Source of the DNA: Halobacillus massiliensis
Lineage (GTDB): Bacteria; Bacillota; Bacilli; Bacillales; Halobacillaceae
DNA: 64,000 nucleotides
Reading direction: 5' to 3'
Assembly (NCBI RefSeq): GCF_900166625.1
Contig: NZ_LT800499.1
Coordinates: 2,859,317 to 2,923,316, forward strand
Within the stretch, counting starts at the first letter, position 1; each line of letters starts with the position of its first letter. The translations under genes and the position numbers were made by a program. Positions 50,331 through 59,370 of this stretch are shown here, piece by piece. The notes below the pieces were generated by a model. The model ran no database searches. It was given only the letters and a program-made list of their open reading frames with translations, and had not been told where the DNA came from.

Positions 50331-50355
50331 AACCCCTTCCAGCAAGGAAAGGGGC
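50331..50355 (-). terminator. Terminator of yitW
   Basis: CCCCTTCC pairs with GGAAAGGGG (one bulge); minus strand continues TTTTCTTT. Confidence 0.8.
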
Positions 50356-50365
50356 TCTTCTTCAA

Positions 50366-50677
50366 TCAATCAGGAATCCCAAGAGCAATTTTCGCATAAC
50401 GGCTCATGCGATCTTTTGTCCATGGTGGATTCCAAACAATATTAACGTTTACTTCATTGACCTCTGGAAGGTCAGCAAGCACCCGCTTTACATCCTGTTC
50501 AATATGCCCAGCCAATGGACAACCCATTGCTGTCAATGTCATTGTCACTGTAGTATTGCCATCTTCGTCCATGTCAGCTCCATAAACGAGACCTAGGTTC
50601 ACGATATCAATACCCAACTCAGGGTCAATTACATTCTCAAGGGCGCCCATAACATTTTCTTCAAGCGCTGTATCCAT
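50366..50677 (-). CDS. yitW: MIP18/DUF59 iron-sulfur assembly-type protein YitW
   Basis: A 103-residue DUF59 (MIP18/PaaD-like) protein. The core DPELGIDIVNLGLVYG (about 17-32) and LTAMGCPLAGHIEQDV with its single conserved Cys are the family signature, and VWNPPWTKDRMS follows. Such proteins act in maturation of Fe-S proteins (SufT/YitW type). The start is ATG 50677 after AAGGGGG. The divergent yitU and adjacent yitV reproduce a B. subtilis cluster. Confidence 0.9.
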   Translation of the reverse strand: MDTALEENVMGALENVIDPELGIDIVNLGLVYGADMDEDGNTTVTMTLTAMGCPLAGHIEQDVKRVLADLPEVNEVNVNIVWNPPWTKDRMSRYAKIALGIPD

Positions 50678-50750
50678 AATAGTACCCCCTTCATTTTCAT
50701 TCATTACTTATTATAAACAATTTTTCCTCTAGAATAAACCGCTAAACATT

Positions 50751-51515
50751 TTAAAGAACAATCTCTATCCAATTTACCATCTCTAATATGCCAAAACGAC
50801 TGACTTTATGACCAACTCCTGTTTCCCGTAAAAAGCGGATATTTTCAGGATTTCGGTAATTAGATACAATTTCATTATAAAAATCATAGGAGTGCTCAAA
50901 TGGAACGACTGGATCGGCATCTCCATGCCAGAAGAACAGTGGCTTTTCTCTAATTTTTTGTGTATTAAGCGATAAATCAATGTTTTCAAGCGATTGATAA
51001 AGCTCACTAAGCTCATTTGGTGATATTGGCAAATGAATTCCTGTCTGCTCAACATCCCTAATCAGCTTCTTGGCAAACTCTACTGGTTTTGGAGATCCCA
51101 TCATCACAGCGCCAGCCTGAATCCATGGGTACATCGTGATCGCTGCTGCAGTTGTGACTCCTCCCATAGAGGTGCCTCCTACACCAAAACGCCGGTCTAA
51201 TATTAACCCTCGCTGATCAAGACCGTCTTTTATATCTTGAAGATCTTTTAAATTTTGATACACGATCTCCCAAAATTTAAAGCTTAATTCCTGTCTGGAC
51301 AGGTGATCATCCCTGTCTCCGTGGTATATACTATCTGGGAGAATCACTCGATATCCTTTTTGCGCTAATAAGTAAGCCTGTGGCAAATTATGTTCTTTTG
51401 CTGATGTAAAGCCGTGAAAATATGTAAAAACGGGCAGCGGCTGATCATATTTTGCCGAGTTTACAATGATTAAAATCGGAATCCCTTTTAATGTTTCTCG
51501 ATATATGCCTATCAT
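50751..51515 (-). CDS. yitV: Alpha/beta-hydrolase YitV (prolyl-oligopeptidase-like)
   Basis: A 254-residue cytosolic alpha/beta-hydrolase. Oxyanion region YFHGFTSAKEHN (about 32-43), nucleophile elbow GGTSMGGVT (Ser about 115), acid residue in WHGDADPVVPFEHS and the final His in GVGHKVS. The B. subtilis homologue YitV is an esterase-like protein of unknown substrate. It lies directly upstream of yitW on the same strand (73-bp gap). Confidence 0.9.
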   Translation of the reverse strand: MIGIYRETLKGIPILIIVNSAKYDQPLPVFTYFHGFTSAKEHNLPQAYLLAQKGYRVILPDSIYHGDRDDHLSRQELSFKFWEIVYQNLKDLQDIKDGLDQRGLILDRRFGVGGTSMGGVTTAAAITMYPWIQAGAVMMGSPKPVEFAKKLIRDVEQTGIHLPISPNELSELYQSLENIDLSLNTQKIREKPLFFWHGDADPVVPFEHSYDFYNEIVSNYRNPENIRFLRETGVGHKVSRFGILEMVNWIEIVL

Positions 51516-51698
51516 TTACTCTAATCCCTTCTAACAAATCTTTAATATTTCTCAATCATTAAATTTACATTTATTGTTGTATAATGTAATCGTACCATTT
51601 ATAACTTGGGATTGGAAAGGATAGGCATTACTAGAGGACTACCTTTGCATTCCAACTAAATACCCGCTACACTTGGATTATAAATTGAGGTGAAGACG

Positions 51699-52523
51699 AT
51701 GAAAAAACAACATTTAATAGCACTTGATCTGGACGGTACGCTGCTGACAGATAATAAAGAAATCCATGGAGAAACAGAAAAAGTCGTCAGAGATGCAATG
51801 GCGAATGGTCATATCGTCTGTATAGCTACCGGACGCCCTCACAGGGCAAGTATTGATTTTTACAATCAACTGAAACTTGAAACACCTATGGTAAACTTTA
51901 ACGGCGCTCTTATTCATCACCCGAAAGATGAGCGCTGGGATGCGCTGCATTCACCGCTTTCTATTCGCACAGCACATAAAATCATTCACAGATGCCATGA
52001 ATTAGGTGTTAAAAACATTCTGGCTGAAGTGAAGGACCATATTTATTTAGATCAGCACGATAAGGAGCTTATGGAAATATTCCATACTCAAGATGAGAAC
52101 CCGGTGACAGTTGGAAAGCTTAATACCAACTTAAAAGAAGATCCTACATCTATCTTAATCCATCCTGAAGAAGAGAAAATTAACACACTGCGTGAAGAAC
52201 TGGATGTACATGCAGAGTTAATCGATCACAGGAAATGGGGAGCTCCCTGGCATGTCATCGAAATTGTCAGAGCAGGCATGAATAAAGCTGTCGGTCTAAA
52301 GAAAATTGCTCATTTCTATAACATTCCACAAGACCGGATTATTGCTTTTGGAGATGAAGATAACGATTTTGAAATGATTGAGTATGCCGGCGTAGGGGTA
52401 GCGATGGGAAATGCCATCAAAGAACTGAAAAATTTAGCCAACCATGTAACAGACACGAATGAGAATAACGGCATTGGCGAGTTTTTAACTGATTATTTAA
52501 AACTAAATCGCAAAGCCATGTAA
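51699..52523 (+). CDS. yitU: Cof-type HAD-IIB hydrolase YitU
   Basis: A 274-residue HAD phosphatase of the Cof subfamily. Motif I is LDLDGTLLTD (residues 7-16), motif II ATGRP, motif III Lys in NKAVGLKKIA and motif IV GDEDNDFEMI. The C2B cap spans about 85-190. The B. subtilis relative YitU can act as a riboflavin-pathway phosphatase (5-amino-6-ribitylaminouracil phosphate), which is a plausible role. ATG 51699 is 6 nt past GAGGTG; the GTG at 51690 is inside that site. Confidence 0.93.
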   Translation: MKKQHLIALDLDGTLLTDNKEIHGETEKVVRDAMANGHIVCIATGRPHRASIDFYNQLKLETPMVNFNGALIHHPKDERWDALHSPLSIRTAHKIIHRCHELGVKNILAEVKDHIYLDQHDKELMEIFHTQDENPVTVGKLNTNLKEDPTSILIHPEEEKINTLREELDVHAELIDHRKWGAPWHVIEIVRAGMNKAVGLKKIAHFYNIPQDRIIAFGDEDNDFEMIEYAGVGVAMGNAIKELKNLANHVTDTNENNGIGEFLTDYLKLNRKAM

Positions 52524-52566
52524 GTAATATTTTACCTTGAGTATAACTTTGCAGCCCAGCCATACT

Positions 52567-52600
52567 AAGCTTGGACGCGAAAAGCGTTCAGGCTTTTTTT
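52567..52600 (+). terminator. Terminator of yitU
   Basis: AAGC-TTG-ACGC loop GAAAA GCGT-CAG-GCTT with two single mismatches, then seven T. Confidence 0.75.
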
Positions 52601-52619
52601 ATGACAGGAGGGCTTTGTC

Positions 52620-52757
52620 ATGGATAAGCAAAAGCAAGATCAAAAACGATGGGTTGAGGTTCAAAATTTCGATGAGCGCGAAATGGAACCAAAGCGCATC
52701 TCTGAAGCCGAACGCAAAGAGATGGAAGCTGATCAACACACGGTAGGAGGGTTTTAA
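52620..52757 (+). CDS. Small charged protein of 45 residues
   Basis: ATG 52620 after ACAGGAGGG, stop TAA 52755-52757. The product, starting MDKQKQDQKRWVEVQNFDER, is very polar (Lys, Glu, Gln, Arg) with no membrane segment. It is followed after 2 bp by the DUF3813 gene, whose ribosome binding site lies within its last codons, so the two are coupled. The family is not recognised. Confidence 0.65.
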   Translation: MDKQKQDQKRWVEVQNFDEREMEPKRISEAERKEMEADQHTVGGF

Positions 52758-52759
52758 CA

Positions 52760-52966
52760 GTGAATTCTCTATTTGAAAATGCGAGAAATGCTATTAATCG
52801 TATGACACAGAACCGCGAAGCTGGTCATCAGCCAAGTCAAGAAGATATGCAAGCTGCAAAGCAAGCGATTCAATCTGCATATAGCCAGTGCTCTCAAGAA
52901 GAGAAGCAAGAGCTACAGCAATTAGAACGCAAGCTTGAAGCTGAACACAACAACCAACTACGGTAA
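52760..52966 (+). CDS. DUF3813-like small helical protein
   Basis: A 68-residue protein starting (GTG) MNSLFENARNAINRMTQN, then EDMQAAKQAIQSAYSQCSQEEK. It is all-helical and Gln-rich, fitting the DUF3813 family of small Bacillus proteins, which lie near yitU-type genes. Start GTG is 9 nt after AGGAGG. A strong terminator follows. Function unknown. Confidence 0.75.
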   Translation: MNSLFENARNAINRMTQNREAGHQPSQEDMQAAKQAIQSAYSQCSQEEKQELQQLERKLEAEHNNQLR

Positions 52967-52971
52967 CCATT

Positions 52972-53004
52972 AGATCAGACTCTTTATGAGTCTGATCTTT
53001 TTTT
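52972..53004 (+). terminator. Terminator after the DUF3813 gene
   Basis: AGATCAGACTC pairs with GAGTCTGATCT, then a run of six T. Confidence 0.92.
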
Positions 53005-53045
53005 CTAAGCTAAAGTCCATTCCCTCAACATGAACATATAAAATG

Positions 53046-53075
53046 CCTGCATTTTCTATATTAAGAAAATGCAGG
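53046..53075 (-). terminator. Terminator of aprX
   Basis: CCTGCATTTTCT pairs with AGAAAATGCAGG across a 6-nt loop, minus strand continuing CATTTTAT. Confidence 0.75.
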
Positions 53076-53108
53076 TCTTCAATGCTGAATTCATTCAGAA
53101 GTCCTCAT

Positions 53109-54473
53109 TTATAGATCTTCAGAAGAAGTACCCTGTTGCATTATAAGAGCGATTGATTTCTCTGCATTCACATAGCCGCTTCCATATATATTAGGATCCC
53201 GATCCTTCCACATGTCTGCTCCATCAGTCAATGCCTGCTTCAATTGATCAGGTGTTATGTCAGGTTTTGCTTCGATCATAATTGCGGCAATCCCGGCAAC
53301 TATTGGAGTAGCCATTGAAGTACCCGACAAAGTCACATAGTGAGAATCAACGCGGCTGGATTTTTGCATCTTATCCAGATAGGATCTTGGTGATCGTAAG
53401 GAAACAATGTTTACACCAGGTGCCAGAAGATCTGGTTTTGTGACCCCATAAGGAGTTGGTCCACGACTTGAAAAATCAGCTACATCATCATCTCCTCTAT
53501 TTTCTGATGTATTTCGGTCATCAAGTGCTCCAACCGTAATGACCTTATCACTGATCCCAGGGCTTGCAATTGTTCCACTGTCAGGTCCTTCATTACCTGC
53601 AGCCACTACTACCGTAATGCCGCTTTCCCAGGCTAATTCTACATATCGAACCATAGGATCATCATTTTCACTGGCATATGTGCCAGCAGTCGTCCCTAAT
53701 GACATGCTGATGATATCGATCTTCGAGGCATTTTCTTCATTATAATTAATACACCAATCGAGCCCTTCCATTATGGATTCAAGGGTCCCCGATCCCATTT
53801 TATTAAGTACCTTTACACCAATTAAATTTGCATCAGGTGCAGCACCCTTATATTTTCCATCAGATGTAAAGCCGCTGCCTGCTGCATCTCCGGCACAGTG
53901 AGTACCATGACCATTATCATCATAAGGTTCTGACCGGTTATTAACAAAATCCGCAAAAGCGATAATCCTCTCGTCGAGATCCTGGTGTGGATAAATCCCC
54001 GTGTCAACGACAGCAATGGTTACATCTTTTCCCGTAAGCGGAGATTCATTTAATAATATTTTTTCCGCATGGGCAGATGGAAGAGCTGTATTTAAGAGAG
54101 CATGAACTTCTCTATTTAAATACACTTTTTTTACACAGCTGCATTTATTCAGAATGGATTCCAACCCTTTAGGTGTCACGTGCGCACTTACACATGATAC
54201 AGGGGCAAACATCTTATTCACCCTGCATTTTTTATGATGAGCACTAACAGTTATAACTTCTTGTGCTGCATCCATAAAGGATGGAGAATTCTTATCAAAT
54301 TCTATAACTACTTCAATTTTCTTTCTGCTTTTTATCCAGTTTTCAAGCTTAGTGTGCATAAAGCAGGGCACCCATTTAAAAGGTTTATAACTCCCTAAGA
54401 GTAAGCTTCTAAGAGGGTGATCTATTTTCACAGCATGACTGCGCACCATTTTAATCATAGAATAACCAAACAT
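53109..54473 (-). CDS. aprX: Subtilisin-family serine protease AprX
   Basis: A 454-residue S8 peptidase. An inhibitor-like prodomain occupies about 45-130. The triad is Asp in AVVDTGIYPH (about 155), His in DNGHGTHCAG (about 188) and Ser in LSGTSMATPIVAG (about 387); the oxyanion Asn is in VVAAGNEGPD. There is no signal peptide, as in B. subtilis AprX, which is made intracellularly in late growth. Length is close to AprX (442). Several Cys residues in the prodomain (HHKKCRVN, CSCVKK) are unusual for subtilisins. Ribosome binding site GAGGTGATGAG. Confidence 0.92.
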   Translation of the reverse strand: MFGYSMIKMVRSHAVKIDHPLRSLLLGSYKPFKWVPCFMHTKLENWIKSRKKIEVVIEFDKNSPSFMDAAQEVITVSAHHKKCRVNKMFAPVSCVSAHVTPKGLESILNKCSCVKKVYLNREVHALLNTALPSAHAEKILLNESPLTGKDVTIAVVDTGIYPHQDLDERIIAFADFVNNRSEPYDDNGHGTHCAGDAAGSGFTSDGKYKGAAPDANLIGVKVLNKMGSGTLESIMEGLDWCINYNEENASKIDIISMSLGTTAGTYASENDDPMVRYVELAWESGITVVVAAGNEGPDSGTIASPGISDKVITVGALDDRNTSENRGDDDVADFSSRGPTPYGVTKPDLLAPGVNIVSLRSPRSYLDKMQKSSRVDSHYVTLSGTSMATPIVAGIAAIMIEAKPDITPDQLKQALTDGADMWKDRDPNIYGSGYVNAEKSIALIMQQGTSSEDL

Positions 54474-54584
54474 CTCATCACCTCAAAAGTTGATTTTTAT
54501 TATATCTATGAGGGAAATGAAGTTTGGTAACGGTGTTTGTCCTTATATATAATTTTTTAATAAAAAAGACAGCTCTATCCTCTT

Positions 54585-55019
54585 TTAGGAAAAGCTATCC
54601 TTTAAGTTATATGATAATTTTAATAGAAGAGCGTATAGAATATGTCCAGCCGCCCACAAGACGATAGCCGTCATATTTGTAACAGCAGGTGTATCCTTAA
54701 TAGCAAGCAGTGTTAATGGAAAATACGTACTGAAGGCTATGGCTGATAAAACAAAGGCAAGTATCCATTGCATCCTTACTGTACTGTTCTGTTTACTTCT
54801 AAGCAAAAAGCAGTAGATCATTCCTATGGCCCAGGAGATGATAAGATGAAACAGCCATTCTACTGGAGCCGGCCAATCAATATCTCCTATTACAGGAATG
54901 AAATCCACATTCATTAATAATATATAAACCTTAATTGCGGTCAATTCTTCTACAAGCCACATGTAAATACCAATAGCTAATCCTGAGATCGTTCCAATCC
55001 AAATTCCTTTTCTCCACAT
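54585..55019 (-). CDS. Membrane protein, four predicted helices
   Basis: A 144-residue integral membrane protein with helices at about 6-24, 52-72, 80-100 and 108-132, and a conserved-looking PAPVEWLFHLIISWAIGMIYC stretch. It resembles the YagU/DUF1440 style of small membrane proteins, but I cannot name the family. AGGAGGAAG ribosome binding site lies before ATG 55019. It sits between aprX and the divergent Nfu-domain gene. Confidence 0.7.
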   Translation of the reverse strand: MWRKGIWIGTISGLAIGIYMWLVEELTAIKVYILLMNVDFIPVIGDIDWPAPVEWLFHLIISWAIGMIYCFLLRSKQNSTVRMQWILAFVLSAIAFSTYFPLTLLAIKDTPAVTNMTAIVLWAAGHILYALLLKLSYNLKDSFS

Positions 55020-55166
55020 GGCCTCTTCCTCCAGATATTTAAAGTTCTTTTATTTATTACCAAAATAGCTATGTGTGAAACTCTACAGTCTGCCATCCTT
55101 TTTATTTAGAGTTTATTTATTTTCTGATAAGATAGAGATGAGCCGTTTCAAGAGGAGGAAATAATT

Positions 55167-55430
55167 ATGCCGATAACTGTAGACGAAACACCTAATCCAA
55201 ACGCACGCAAGTTCACTACTGACTCTTTAATCTTCCAGGGAGACGGAAGCGTATCTGTCATGCCTGGTCAATCAAGTGAATATGATATTATGAATGAACT
55301 CATGGAACTACAAGGCGTTGATAACGTATTTGGCTTCCAGAACTTTATTACGGTAAATAAGCTTTCAAATGCTGATTGGGAAGAGCTAACCCCTAAAGTT
55401 AAGGAAGTTATAACAAATCACGGCTATTAA
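55167..55430 (+). CDS. Nfu N-terminal domain protein (Fe-S scaffold-like)
   Basis: An 87-residue protein made only of the NFU1 N-terminal (HIRA-interacting) domain: ETPNPNARKFTTD at residues 6-18 is the signature, and the rest follows the fold (LMELQGVDNVFGFQNFITVNK). The CxxC-bearing Nfu C-terminal domain is absent, so it is not itself a cluster scaffold. Stand-alone domains like this are common in Bacilli and of unknown role. AGAGGAGG ribosome binding site; strong terminator follows. Confidence 0.88.
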   Translation: MPITVDETPNPNARKFTTDSLIFQGDGSVSVMPGQSSEYDIMNELMELQGVDNVFGFQNFITVNKLSNADWEELTPKVKEVITNHGY

Positions 55431-55432
55431 TA

Positions 55433-55467
55433 AAAAAACAGCTGACAAATGTGTCAGCTGTTTTTTT
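55433..55467. terminator. Bidirectional terminator after the Nfu-domain gene
   Basis: A 16-bp perfect stem with A and T runs, between two convergent genes. Confidence 0.93.
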
Positions 55468-55472
55468 AATTC

Positions 55473-56354
55473 TCAGGCATCAAAGTTTTCGAGCGGTACG
55501 TAATTCATATGGATGGGCTGGCCATTCTTGTCTTTTTCGTAAATAGTCATAACCAGTGCCCCGCTTTCTGGAAGTTCAGCTGGGTCAACTTCTATTTCCA
55601 AGCTGAAAGGAGACCATTCCTTTTCTGGATCATCCACTTTAACAGCTTTATCTTCTACAAAAATGTTATGACCATCATCAATTGTATAGAAAAATTCACC
55701 ATTGTTTACATTTGCTTCTCCCGCAACAGAATATTTTCCGTCTTCTCCAGACATCGTCATTTCTCGAAAAACATCCCCATATTGAGGATCAGAAGAAGAA
55801 ACATCGGCAGGTGCGGATTCCTCCTCTGTGTTCTCCCCACCAACTGTGACCGTTTTAGTCATTTCAAAAGGTTTAGTTTCTAACGGCTGGTCATTTACTG
55901 TTCTAACCAGGAAGGACATTTTGGCCTCATATTCCCCCGGAGGCAATTCTTGATCTATTGTTTCACTGGCAGCCAGCTGTCCTCCCGGTTCCAGTTCTTC
56001 CGTAGTAAGCTGCTGAGCAAACATTTGGCCTTCTGAATACTTGTACACGACTTCTCCAGCTTCGTTTTCCAGTACAATTTCATATTTCTGGCTGGAGCTG
56101 AAACCTAAAGTGATGGGTTTTTCCGAATCATTCGTAATGAAAAAATCAAAGCTTATCCCTTCTTCCCCGGATTGAGCCTGGCCATCAAATGTCAGCTGTT
56201 CAACAAGAGACACTATGTTTTCAGGATTTGTTTCTTCTGTGGAACCATTTTCATTATCCATTTCTTCTTCTCCTTCCGAATTATCTTCCGAATTTGAACA
56301 AGCGACAAGGAAAATCAGCAGTAAGCTTATGGTGAGGAAGAACTGTTTCTTCAT
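55473..56354 (-). CDS. Lipoprotein with BsuPI and Gmad2 domains
   Basis: A 293-residue lipoprotein. Signal peptide KKQFFLTISLLLIFLVAC ends in a lipobox (Cys about 19), followed by an acidic tether. A BsuPI-like domain (intracellular proteinase inhibitor fold, about 50-170) contains ISFDFFITNDSEKPITLGFS and SEGQMFAQ. A Gmad2 immunoglobulin-like domain (about 185-293) contains YSVAGEANV and ends VMTIYEKDKNGQPIHMNYVP. Both are beta-sandwiches of extracellular type; the ligand is unknown. The inhibitor fold 2 kb from the AprX protease gene is worth noting. ATG 56354 is chosen over GTG 56366. Confidence 0.8.
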   Translation of the reverse strand: MKKQFFLTISLLLIFLVACSNSEDNSEGEEEMDNENGSTEETNPENIVSLVEQLTFDGQAQSGEEGISFDFFITNDSEKPITLGFSSSQKYEIVLENEAGEVVYKYSEGQMFAQQLTTEELEPGGQLAASETIDQELPPGEYEAKMSFLVRTVNDQPLETKPFEMTKTVTVGGENTEEESAPADVSSSDPQYGDVFREMTMSGEDGKYSVAGEANVNNGEFFYTIDDGHNIFVEDKAVKVDDPEKEWSPFSLEIEVDPAELPESGALVMTIYEKDKNGQPIHMNYVPLENFDA

Positions 56355-56381
56355 AAATAAATACACACCCTTTTTAAAAAG

Positions 56382-57233
56382 TTACTTATCATCTTTTCTA
56401 AATAAACCGAATATCCCAGTGGTTTGAATGATATTCGTAAAGGCTTGCGGGTCCACTTCTGTGATAATATGCTGCAGATCATAGAGCTCATAACGACTGA
56501 TAACCATGACGAGCATGTTTTTATCCTGCTGAGTGAAGGCTCCCTTTGCCGGAAGCGTAGTAATCCCGCGTATCATCCGGGCATGGATAGCTTTTTCTAA
56601 TTCGGGTGCTTTTGTCGTAATAATCATTGCTGTCAGTTTCTCATGGCGTGTATGGATCGCATCAATGACTCTTGTTGTAACATAGAGAGTCAGTAATGTG
56701 TATAATGCGTTTTCAGGCAGATATAATATCCCGGCAACCGCAATAATCACACTGTTAATGAGTAAGAAATAAATACCGATCGGACGGTCCTTTAAACGGG
56801 AGAGAATCATGGCAATGATGTCAAGACCGCCTGTGGAAGCCCCCCATTTGAGCGTGATTCCAACACCGACTCCACCGAGAACGCCGCCAAAAACAGCATT
56901 TAAAATAATGTCCTCAGAAAGCTGCTGTAATGGAATCAGCTCTAGGAATAATGTGGTAAAACCAACAGACAGCGCGCTGTAAACAGTAAAACCTTTACCG
57001 ACTTTGTACCAGCCAAGTATAGCAACCGGTATATTAAGTATGAATAAAATGAGACCTGTACTAACACCCTGGATATTTAAAAAATCTTGAAAAATACTTG
57101 TCAGAAGCTGAGCTACACCTGTAAATCCACTGGCATAAACATTCGCTTCAATGAGGAACAAGTTCAGGGAAAGAGCATTCAGCAAAGCCCCAAATACTAC
57201 GATTAAAATTCTTTTTACCTCAAATGAAAACAT
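56382..57233 (-). CDS. yitT: YitT-family membrane protein
   Basis: A 283-residue YitT-family (DUF161 + DUF2179) protein. Five or six helices lie in the first 185 residues, with GFTGVAQLLTSIFQ and LKWGASTGGLDIIAMIL as family motifs. The cytosolic C-terminal DUF2179 domain includes ITTLPAKGAFTQQDKNMLVMVISRYEL. Function not established. It is divergent from the degV-like yitS, as in the B. subtilis yitST pair. Confidence 0.9.
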   Translation of the reverse strand: MFSFEVKRILIVVFGALLNALSLNLFLIEANVYASGFTGVAQLLTSIFQDFLNIQGVSTGLILFILNIPVAILGWYKVGKGFTVYSALSVGFTTLFLELIPLQQLSEDIILNAVFGGVLGGVGVGITLKWGASTGGLDIIAMILSRLKDRPIGIYFLLINSVIIAVAGILYLPENALYTLLTLYVTTRVIDAIHTRHEKLTAMIITTKAPELEKAIHARMIRGITTLPAKGAFTQQDKNMLVMVISRYELYDLQHIITEVDPQAFTNIIQTTGIFGLFRKDDK

Positions 57234-57425
57234 AACTGCCTCCTTACTTTGGCATTAAATACTACTCTTTTTTTATCACCACTATTACTGAAAATCAAGT
57301 ACTTGTTAAGTGCTACCCGCAAATTCAACCCAATAATCATAAAAAATGACGGAGATATTGCTTTACTATGTCCTTCCATACGCCTAAACTTAAAACTATA
57401 AAATTTAAAACAGTAGGTGAATGGT

Positions 57426-58286
57426 ATGAACGTAAAAATTGTATGTGATTCGGCCTGTGATTTATCCGTTGAATCGCTGCATAAATTAAATGTCCACTGT
57501 CTTCCTCTAGGGGTGACTATCGGAGGAGAAGAGTTTGAAGATGGCAAAACGATTACCCCTGACCAGGTTTATTCTCTTATGAGAGACGGAGAAGCACCAA
57601 AAACCTCACAGGTGTCGCCTCAGGCGTTCCGTGATACTTTTACATCTTTTGCCCGGGATAACCAGCCTTTTATTTACTTCGCTTTCTCTTCAGAGCTATC
57701 AGGCACCTATCAAACCGCGAAAATGATCGAACAGGAAGTTAAAGAAGAATTTCCGAATGCCCAGTTTGAAGTAATTGACACGAAAGCTGCTTCTATGGGG
57801 TACGGACTTATCGTTATGCGGGTTGCTGAGCTAGCTGAACAAGGAAAAGACTTCAACAGTATCATCGAAACAGGACAATATTACTCTGCCTACATGGAAC
57901 ACATTTTCACAGTGGATGATTTAGAATACCTTCAACGTGGGGGTCGTGTAAGCAAAACTGCTGCATTTGTCGGCAGCCTTCTTAGAATTAAGCCCTTGCT
58001 GCATGTAGAAGACGGCAAACTAATTCCCCTGGAAAAAATAAGAGGAGCAAAGAAAGTTCTTTCGCGAATGACAGAAATTATGAAGGAACGAGGAACGGCA
58101 CTCGATCAGCAGCGTATCGCCATAAGTCATGGTGATGATTTGGAAAACGCTGAAAAATTGGCTGAATTAATTCGCAAAGAGTTCGGCCCCCGGGACATCG
58201 AAATTGAAATGGTCGGTTCAGTGATCGGCTCACATGCTGGTCCTGGAACAATCGCTCTCTTTTTCTTAAACCAGCCTCCCCAATAA
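57426..58286 (+). CDS. yitS: DegV-family fatty-acid-binding protein YitS
   Basis: A 286-residue DegV protein (FakB type). KIVCDSACDLSVESL is the opening motif. SQVSPQAF, FAFSSELSGTYQTA and DDLEYLQRGGRVSKTAAFVG line the lipid pocket. The SHAGPGTIALFFL motif near the C-terminus is diagnostic. FakB proteins present fatty acids to FakA kinase. ATG 57426 is preferred to the in-frame GTG 57417. Confidence 0.93.
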   Translation: MNVKIVCDSACDLSVESLHKLNVHCLPLGVTIGGEEFEDGKTITPDQVYSLMRDGEAPKTSQVSPQAFRDTFTSFARDNQPFIYFAFSSELSGTYQTAKMIEQEVKEEFPNAQFEVIDTKAASMGYGLIVMRVAELAEQGKDFNSIIETGQYYSAYMEHIFTVDDLEYLQRGGRVSKTAAFVGSLLRIKPLLHVEDGKLIPLEKIRGAKKVLSRMTEIMKERGTALDQQRIAISHGDDLENAEKLAELIRKEFGPRDIEIEMVGSVIGSHAGPGTIALFFLNQPPQ

Positions 58287-58331
58287 AAACAAGCCTGAAA
58301 AGCGGCCTGTCCGTCTATCAGGCTTGTTTTT
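58286..58331. terminator. Terminator between yitS and the LacI-type gene
   Basis: AAAACAAGCCTGA pairs with TCAGGCTTGTTTT. It overlaps the 3' end of the convergent regulator gene. Confidence 0.88.
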
Positions 58332-59349
58332 CTATTTTTTGAGCGGATGAACGATGGACTACTGAATAGGGAATGATCATTCGTTTAGCTGGTTCGTCTT
58401 TATTTTTCACCTTTTCAATAATACACCGGGCAGCCTGACACCCTATATCAAATATATGAATATCGACCGTTGTTAAAGGCGGCCTGGTGATCTCTGAGAG
58501 ATAGACATTATTAAAGCTCACTATTGAAACATCCTCAGGCACTCTTAGACTCAATTCCTCAAGCATATGAGTTACACCGACAGCCATTAAATCGTCCGCA
58601 ATAACTAAACCTGTCGGTGGTTCAGAAAGCTGAAACAGCTGATGTACGGCTTCTTTACCACCTGATTTCAAAAATTCGGCATGCACCTTGTATTCCTCAA
58701 GTATAGGAAGCGATGCAGCTTTTAAAGCTTCCTGATAACCTTTCAATCGATCCACAGTTACCATCAAGTCAGGAGAACCGCCAATGAAACCTATTCGTTT
58801 ATGCCCTAAGTCAATTAAGTGCTTTGTAATTTCACTTCCGCTTTTAACATTGTCGTTATCTACATGAGTAATTTCATCCGTCCGTTCTGTAGGCTTTCCA
58901 ACAATAACAAAGGGAAAATCTTTCTCAAGCAAAAAATGAAAGACAGGATCGTTTACTTGCGAATACAGCAAAATAACGCCGTCTATACGATTTCCATATA
59001 CCATTCGCTCCACACTATCTAATATTTCCTGATCCGTCTCGCCTGTCGAGATGGAAATGGAGTAATTTTGTTTATGAGCAATTGAGCTGATTCCACGCAG
59101 CACTTCAGGAAAAAAAGGATTCTGAAGCGACTTATCTGCACTAAAAGGCATGACTATCCCTAATGTTTGTGTGGAGCGGCTGGCTAAGTTTCTCGCATTA
59201 ACATTTGGGTGGTAGCCCATTTGTTTCATTAACTTCTTTACTTTTCGCTTCGTTTCCGGGCTGATTCGGGGACTGTCCGCAATAACCCGGGAAACGGTAG
59301 ATGGAGCAACACCGGCAGCCTTTGCTACGTCTTTTATTGTAACTCCCAT
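58318..59349 (-). CDS. LacI-family regulator, MalR-like
   Basis: A 343-residue LacI/GalR repressor. The helix-turn-helix TIKDVAKAAGVAPSTVSRVI is at residues 4-23, with the hinge helix at NARNLASRST. The periplasmic-binding-like ligand domain runs from 62 to the end. The N-terminal sequence is close to MalR of staphylococci and bacilli, a regulator of maltose genes. It lies 21 bp downstream of the amylase-like gene on the same strand, so the two form an operon, and autoregulation is likely. The inducer is not known. Confidence 0.9.
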   Translation of the reverse strand: MGVTIKDVAKAAGVAPSTVSRVIADSPRISPETKRKVKKLMKQMGYHPNVNARNLASRSTQTLGIVMPFSADKSLQNPFFPEVLRGISSIAHKQNYSISISTGETDQEILDSVERMVYGNRIDGVILLYSQVNDPVFHFLLEKDFPFVIVGKPTERTDEITHVDNDNVKSGSEITKHLIDLGHKRIGFIGGSPDLMVTVDRLKGYQEALKAASLPILEEYKVHAEFLKSGGKEAVHQLFQLSEPPTGLVIADDLMAVGVTHMLEELSLRVPEDVSIVSFNNVYLSEITRPPLTTVDIHIFDIGCQAARCIIEKVKNKDEPAKRMIIPYSVVHRSSAQKIEKQA

Positions 59350-59370
59350 AATTTCACCTTCTAATGTTCA

